From assembly GCA_003427395.1 (NCBI GenBank), contig BFEA01000022.1, positions 5,145,581 through 5,167,923 of the forward strand: a stretch of DNA of 22,343 bases, read 5' to 3'. This DNA comes from Chara braunii (lineage: Eukaryota; Streptophyta; Charophyceae; Charales; Characeae). Each line of letters begins with the position of its first letter. Positions within the stretch are counted from its first letter, which is position 1. The notes under the pieces are model-generated. The model had not been told where the DNA came from and ran no database searches. It was given only the letters and a program-made list of their open reading frames with translations. Of the stretch, positions 18,984-22,343 are shown piece by piece. The position numbers and the translations under genes were made by a program.

Positions 18984-18996
18984 GGGGGAGGGTAGG
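18984..18996 (+). promoter_or_regulatory. Polypurine tract of element 2
   Basis: GGGGGAGGGTAGG lies 2 bases before the 3' LTR start at 18999 and is the expected primer for plus-strand DNA synthesis. The motif CTTGGAGGTCCT about 20 bases upstream has a counterpart, CTTGGAGGACCT, upstream of the element 1 3' LTR (minus strand, near 2630). Confidence 0.8.
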
Positions 18997-19295
18997 TCTG
19001 CAATGACTTGTTGTTTTCTGGTCGCCTGTAGCCTCTTTCTGTCAAGGCTGTACCAGATGTAGGGTAGATTCGTAATTGTGTTTAGCTGAGGGCTAACCGA
19101 GAGACCTACCTGTAAGGAAATTCGTGAGGGACATATCTGCAAAATTGGGAAAATATAGGCCCATACTAACCCGAATTCCCTACAGCTATCCTTACTGCAA
19201 ATAGCAGACCCAAGCTACCCCTAGGACAAACAGACCCTAAGGGCCTAAGCTGATAGACGGTCCTATAGCCTATAACCGGGTTGGGAGAGGCCCTA

Positions 19296-19834
19296 GTGGG
19301 GACACCTAAGGATACCAAGTTCGCAATTGGTTGGAATTCGGGATCGCCCGAAAGTGCAAACACTAGGGGCGGCGGAGGGACCATAGTAGTGATTGATGCC
19401 AGACATCACAAAGGGTCCTATGGAGAACACAAATTTGATTGATCATTCACACGGCGTCCATCCAGGTCGCAGTTCTACGACAGGATCGTACAAGAAGTTC
19501 TTAGAATGATCTTAGAACCTATTTATGAACCCCGCTTTTCCACTTATTCACATGGCTTCAGACCGGGACGTAGTGCTCACACGGCCCTTAATGTTATAAT
19601 GGGTACCTTTCATGGTGCGCAATGGTATATTGGAGGATCCCTGGAGGCCGAAGGCCCTGGAGCCGTAAATCATGGAACTCTGTATAAGATCATCCGGCGA
19701 ACAATCCGAGATAAACGGATTCTCAAACTAATCCGCTCTGGACTACAAGCTTTTTTGCATATGCCACACGGAGAGATTGAAGAGGCGACCATAGGCGCCG
19801 CCAGGTGGCAGCCCTTTGGCCTTTGTCCCCTACC
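19296..19834 (+). mobile_element. Insertion in the 3' LTR carrying a group II-intron-type RT fragment
   Basis: The other LTR copies pass directly from GGGTTGGGAGAGG-CCTAG to GCC-AAAACAGAAAC, whereas here about 540 extra bases intervene. The insert edges are GGGGACA (19298-19304) and TGTCCCC (19824-19830), a perfect 7-bp inverted repeat within TAGTGGGGACA / TGTCCCCTA. No clear target duplication is seen. The insert encodes a plus-strand piece of a group II-type RT with its own stop and frameshift. Confidence 0.75.
19443..19834 (+). pseudogene. Group II intron reverse transcriptase/maturase fragment
   Basis: After a TGA at 19440-19442 the frame reads RIVQEVLRMILEPIYEP and SHGFRPGRSAHTAL, the hallmark RT1-RT2 blocks of group II intron-encoded proteins, then KIIRRTIRDKRILKLIRSGL and PHGEIEEATIG. 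Just after that a one-base shift near 19797 exposes PPGGSPLAFVP, close to the RT4 block (usually P-Q-G-G-x-x-S-P-L). The RT3 block, where a catalytic Asp is expected, reads GGSLEAEGPGAVNHG, so the Asp is absent. RT5 with its YADD motif, domain X and the endonuclease are not present. In the family these proteins splice and mobilise the intron in organelles or bacteria. Here it is a dead fragment, probably copied from organelle DNA. Confidence 0.82.
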
Positions 19835-20179
19835 GGCCGAAACAGAAACGGTACCGCTCAGTTAGTCAGTCCGGTCTAGGTCGAGTCCAGAGGAGAATAG
19901 ACTATAGAAAGGTTAGACACATCGGTTCGGGGTTTTTGGGCGGTTGGTACCGAGTACATCGTGGCTGTACTACACGTGAACCGGAAGTGGTGACGGCTCA
20001 GCGTCGAGGGAGACAGACACAGCCAGACCTTCGGAGTGCCAGCCATAGCTGGGGCCTGCGCTGTACTCTGTCAGCACGCCGGGCTGTACAAAGGTCTGGG
20101 CTATTCGAGGTCTGCTGGAGGCGAGAGAAGTTGGTGCCCTGCTCGACCCTCCTCCGGAATAGGGTTACAGGGTTGTGGC

Positions 20180-20199
20180 GCTGCAGCCATAGCTGCAGC
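20180..20199 (+). promoter_or_regulatory. CCATAG-loop hairpin in the 3' LTR
   Basis: GCTGCAG-CCATAG-CTGCAGC, identical to 12181-12200. A smaller CCAG-CCATAG-CTGG hairpin lies about 140 bases upstream (near 20038-20051). Confidence 0.6.
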
Positions 20200-20518
20200 T
20201 TCTTCCTCAAAGGTCTTGTCAAGAGTGGTGGCGCTGCTGCAGACTTCCAACCGGGAAGTCTTCCGACACTTCGTCGTCATCAGATACTATGGCGCTGGTC
20301 TTCTTCTTCATCCTCTGAGTGGCGCTTGGCCTCAGAGGCCTGGTTCAGGGTGGCGCTTCCCTCTGGAGGCTGTACATGGGTGGCACTTGATGAGTCCTGT
20401 TTCAGGGACTCACGGGCGGTGATACCGGTTCATCAGGGTTGGGGAGTGAAGCGCTGCTCATTTCTGAGCAGCGCAACGTAGTACTGGGGTTATTCTGACA
20501 ATTCGAGACTCCGAGTTT

Positions 20519-20524
20519 AATAAA
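20519..20524 (+). terminator. Polyadenylation signal AATAAA in the 3' LTR
   Basis: AATAAA in the context GTTTAATAAACAGTG, matching 12514-12519. In this LTR it would end the element 2 transcript. Confidence 0.55.
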
Positions 20525-20805
20525 CAGTGTTGATACTGTGTCCAGACTATCATCGTTTCATTGTTTCTTGCATCTGATCCACTCAGCTTTTCCTTTATGA
20601 CTGGTTGTGAGGATTGAGTGGAGTGAATTGCACTTTCAGTGTACCCTGTCATATCGCACGGTCAAGTCTTCCACTGTGTTTATCTCTCCCTGTGCGGTGT
20701 GATACTCCTATCCTCTACCCTTCCTTCTGTGTATGTACGGGCATACCTGGGAGTCTATGTGAGTGAATGTTGGTCTTCAGACAACAGACAACTAGAATCA
20801 TAACA

Positions 20806-21436
20806 CACGTCTCTTACAAGTGTGCTCTCTCTCTCTCCCTCTCTCCCTCTCTCTCTTTGTCTCTCTCTCTTTCTCTCTAATACTTCCACCCACCCGCGGA
20901 TGTTTTGCAAGTGTACACTCGAGAGGCCAAGCAAGCAATCACGCCTCAAAAGCCGACTCACACCTCTTCCAAGATCTATGTAGTTCGGGTGTGCCCTGGG
21001 CAGTCGTGAGCTCTGCATCCTTGGTGATCCAACCCACTACGTCACTGTGCACCGAGACACATTCACACACGCACACAAACACACACGCACATGCGAAATA
21101 GACAGGCTCGACTCGCTCTCTCTCTCTCAAAAAAAAAAAAGAAAAAATGATCACGACTTCATCGCAGCGCGAGGCTGATAGCTGGTATGGGCCTGGCCGC
21201 ACTGCTCAGGAAATACTAAGTGAATCAGACAATGTATATTCCGCTACATCGTGGCAAGAGTAACACACAGCGCTAAGAGGGGCAGAGCGGGAAATAGAGG
21301 AGGAAGAGGAGGAACAAACGAGCGTCAAAAGGCCAGATAGCGTAAGGAAGACTACAAAAAAATGGAATACATAATATAATATATATTTGATGATATATAT
21401 AATACATAATATGTAATATAATAGTTATCTAATATA
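20806..21436. other. Low-complexity spacer with CT, CA and AT tracts
   Basis: Imperfect (CT)n at 20825-20878, CA-rich 21057-21095, a short CT run at 21115-21128 followed by an A run to about 21147, a GAGGA-rich patch near 21298-21315, and an AT-rich stretch of TAATATA units from about 21360 to 21436. No protein with a recognisable motif is present. Confidence 0.7.
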
Positions 21437-21562
21437 CTCCCTCTCTGCCTACGGTTTACCGGACAGCTCTGTTTGACGATAAATAATATGATATAATACA
21501 ATATATATTGTCAAATATATCGTCAAATAGAACTGCCCGGTAAACCGTAGGCAGAGAGGGAG
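21437..21562. mobile_element. 126-bp inverted-repeat element, MITE (Stowaway-like)
   Basis: The left arm from 21437 (CTCCCTCTCTGCCTACGGTT and on through TTTACCGG) is complementary to the right arm ending at 21562, with only a few mismatches over about 45 bases, and an AT-rich loop between. Stowaway/Tc1-mariner MITEs often start CTCCCTC and insert at TA: the left flank is TA, but the right flank is AA, so the duplication is imperfect. The inner part repeats TTTGACGATA in inverted form. Confidence 0.75.
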
Positions 21563-22343
21563 AAGAGGACAACAAACGAGGGGCTGTGACAAACTGTTTC
21601 GTCGGAGTAAACATGGGGAAGAGAAGCGGAGGAGGGGTCGTGGCGGCAATATGCACGTGGCAATCAGACAGCAACCACGTGGAACCACGCAGGACCACGT
21701 GGGACCACATGCACCCTGTGTGGCAGGCCACAGGCACCACGTGGGACAGAATGATACAGGAAACGGAGACCGACATCACATCTCTTCCCCCTACGTAGCA
21801 CGAGCGCAAAAAGGACAGATGAAGAATCATTGAGGGAGCAGAGGAGGAATTTCTAGAAAAAGGAAAAAGAGAGAAAAAAAAAAGAGGAAGAGGAGAAGGA
21901 AAAGAGACGGACGGAGAGCGGCGACGGTTGAACTGAAGAGCAAGAAATGGTCCGCTGCCACTTCCGAAATCAGAGGAGACATGACATCCGAGGCCCTGTG
22001 TGTAAGACGAAGAAAAAGAAAGGAGGAGCGAGAGCGGGAGGGGGGAAGGCGGCAGGGAGGATGAGGGAGGTCGTACGTAAGTGGAAAGCACAGACAAGAA
22101 AGGAGAGCGGAGGGAGAGAGAGAGGGAGAGCGGGAGAGAGTGAGGAGAAAGAAGGTAGTGGGTGAAGAGAGCAGAGAAGAAAAACGGAGAGGAGAGAAGC
22201 AAGGAGGGGCGGGGAGGGAGGCAACCGGCACCGGCAGAATGAGAATCCCAATTCCGACTCGATCAGCAAGCACAGCAAGCATCGACGTATCCCGACTCGA
22301 TCAGGCACATCTCGACCAACCGATCTCTCTCTCTCTCTCTCTC
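21563..22343. other. Intergenic region with G-box repeat and purine-rich tract
   Basis: 21563-21645 is GA-rich, 21646-21745 holds the G-box cluster, and 21835-22220 is strongly purine-rich on the plus strand (GAGG/GAAG/GGAG). The word CCGACTCGATCAG occurs twice, near 22254 and 22292, and the window ends in (CT)n from about 22324. Frames here are biased-composition artefacts; no gene is supported. Confidence 0.6.
21654..21743. promoter_or_regulatory. Cluster of four G-boxes (CACGTG) in a 10-bp tandem repeat
   Basis: CACGTG occurs at 21654-21659, 21676-21681, 21696-21701 and 21738-21743. The middle ones sit in a 10-bp tandem array at 21674-21713 (ACCACGTGGA, ACCACGCAGG, ACCACGTGGG, ACCACATGCA). 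G-boxes are targets of plant bZIP and bHLH factors. Whether a gene beyond the window uses them is unknown. Confidence 0.6.

Larger units (their letters stand above)
11528..20805 (+). mobile_element. Element 2: degenerate Ty3/gypsy LTR retrotransposon with chromodomain-like tail
   Basis: Related direct repeats at 11528-12565 and 18999-20805 enclose plus-strand Gag, protease, RT, RNase H, integrase and chromodomain-like codons, with a polypurine tract directly before the 3' LTR. Both LTRs begin TGCAATGACTTG. Target duplication is ambiguous because the flanks are CA-rich: ACACA precedes 11528, and an ACACA occurs at 20803-20807 overlapping the LTR end. RT keeps both catalytic motifs, so it was probably active more recently than the RT of element 1, but stops and frameshifts occur in every gene. 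Homology between the LTRs stops at 12565, so the 5' LTR tail is missing or replaced. Confidence 0.92.
18999..20805 (+). repeat. 3' LTR of element 2 with internal insertion
   Basis: 18999-19295 and 19835-20570 match the 5' LTR. The tail 20571-20805, ending GAATCATAACA, matches the end of the solo LTR at 3481-4566. Without the ~540-base insertion the LTR would be about 1.27 kb. AATAAA at 20519-20524 and the CCATAG hairpin at 20180-20199 are conserved. Confidence 0.88.

Noticed and set aside
21456-22308. Minus-strand Ser/Leu/Pro-rich frames at the right end
   Set aside because: These are translations of a purine-rich tract; several overlapping frames are equally open, there is no motif, and one spans the MITE.
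1-22343. CRISPR array, tRNA or rRNA genes
   Set aside because: No regularly spaced repeat-spacer pattern, no tRNA cloverleaf and no rRNA core sequence was recognised by eye; only a primer-binding site complementary to a tRNA is present.

Overview
The window looks like repeat-dense nuclear DNA of a green plant or streptophyte alga. The evidence is a primer-binding site complementary to initiator-Met tRNA, Ty3/gypsy (Metaviridae-type) elements with chromodomain-like integrase tails, long AG/CT and GAA microsatellites, an assembly gap inside a repeat, a Stowaway-like inverted-repeat element and clustered G-boxes. The species cannot be named from the sequence. No intact host gene was found, and essentially all protein-coding signal belongs to decayed retrotransposons.

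Layout. 1-1605: a GAA/GA microsatellite and non-coding DNA with a cluster of short perfect palindromes. 1606-10591: element 1, a minus-strand Ty3/gypsy element of about 9 kb. In plus-strand order it holds the 3' LTR (1606-2592), a chromodomain-like tail, an integrase zinc finger whose catalytic core is mostly deleted, a solo LTR of another family inserted in RNase H (3481-4566), reverse transcriptase with an in-frame 432-bp tandem duplication, protease, Gag (zinc knuckle, RGG-like tract, K/E coiled coil), leader, tRNA-iMet primer-binding site, and the 5' LTR (9581-10591). 10592-11527: spacer with (AG)n, a 192-base gap and (TC)n. 11528-20805: element 2, a plus-strand Ty3/gypsy element of about 9.3 kb: 5' LTR, long leader, Gag, protease, RT, RNase H, integrase, chromodomain-like tail, polypurine tract and 3' LTR. 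The 3' LTR carries a ~540-bp insertion encoding a broken piece of a group II-intron-type reverse transcriptase. 20806-22343: CT/CA repeats, a 126-bp MITE-like inverted repeat, a 10-bp tandem repeat with G-boxes, and a purine-rich tract.

Elements 1 and 2 are related: they share domain order, a similar integrase tail and a similar motif before the polypurine tract. The solo LTR inside element 1 belongs to the LTR family of element 2. Both elements are dead, with stops, frameshifts and lost catalytic residues.

The most interesting signal is that in both elements the switch from the Gag zinc-knuckle frame to the protease/RT frame is a -1 shift. In each it falls exactly on a canonical X XXY YYZ slippery heptamer: C CCA AAA in element 1 and A AAA AAA in element 2. 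This suggests the lineage made Gag-Pol by programmed -1 frameshifting. A second signal is a hairpin in the LTR with a constant CCATAG loop and a compensatory base-pair change between copies.
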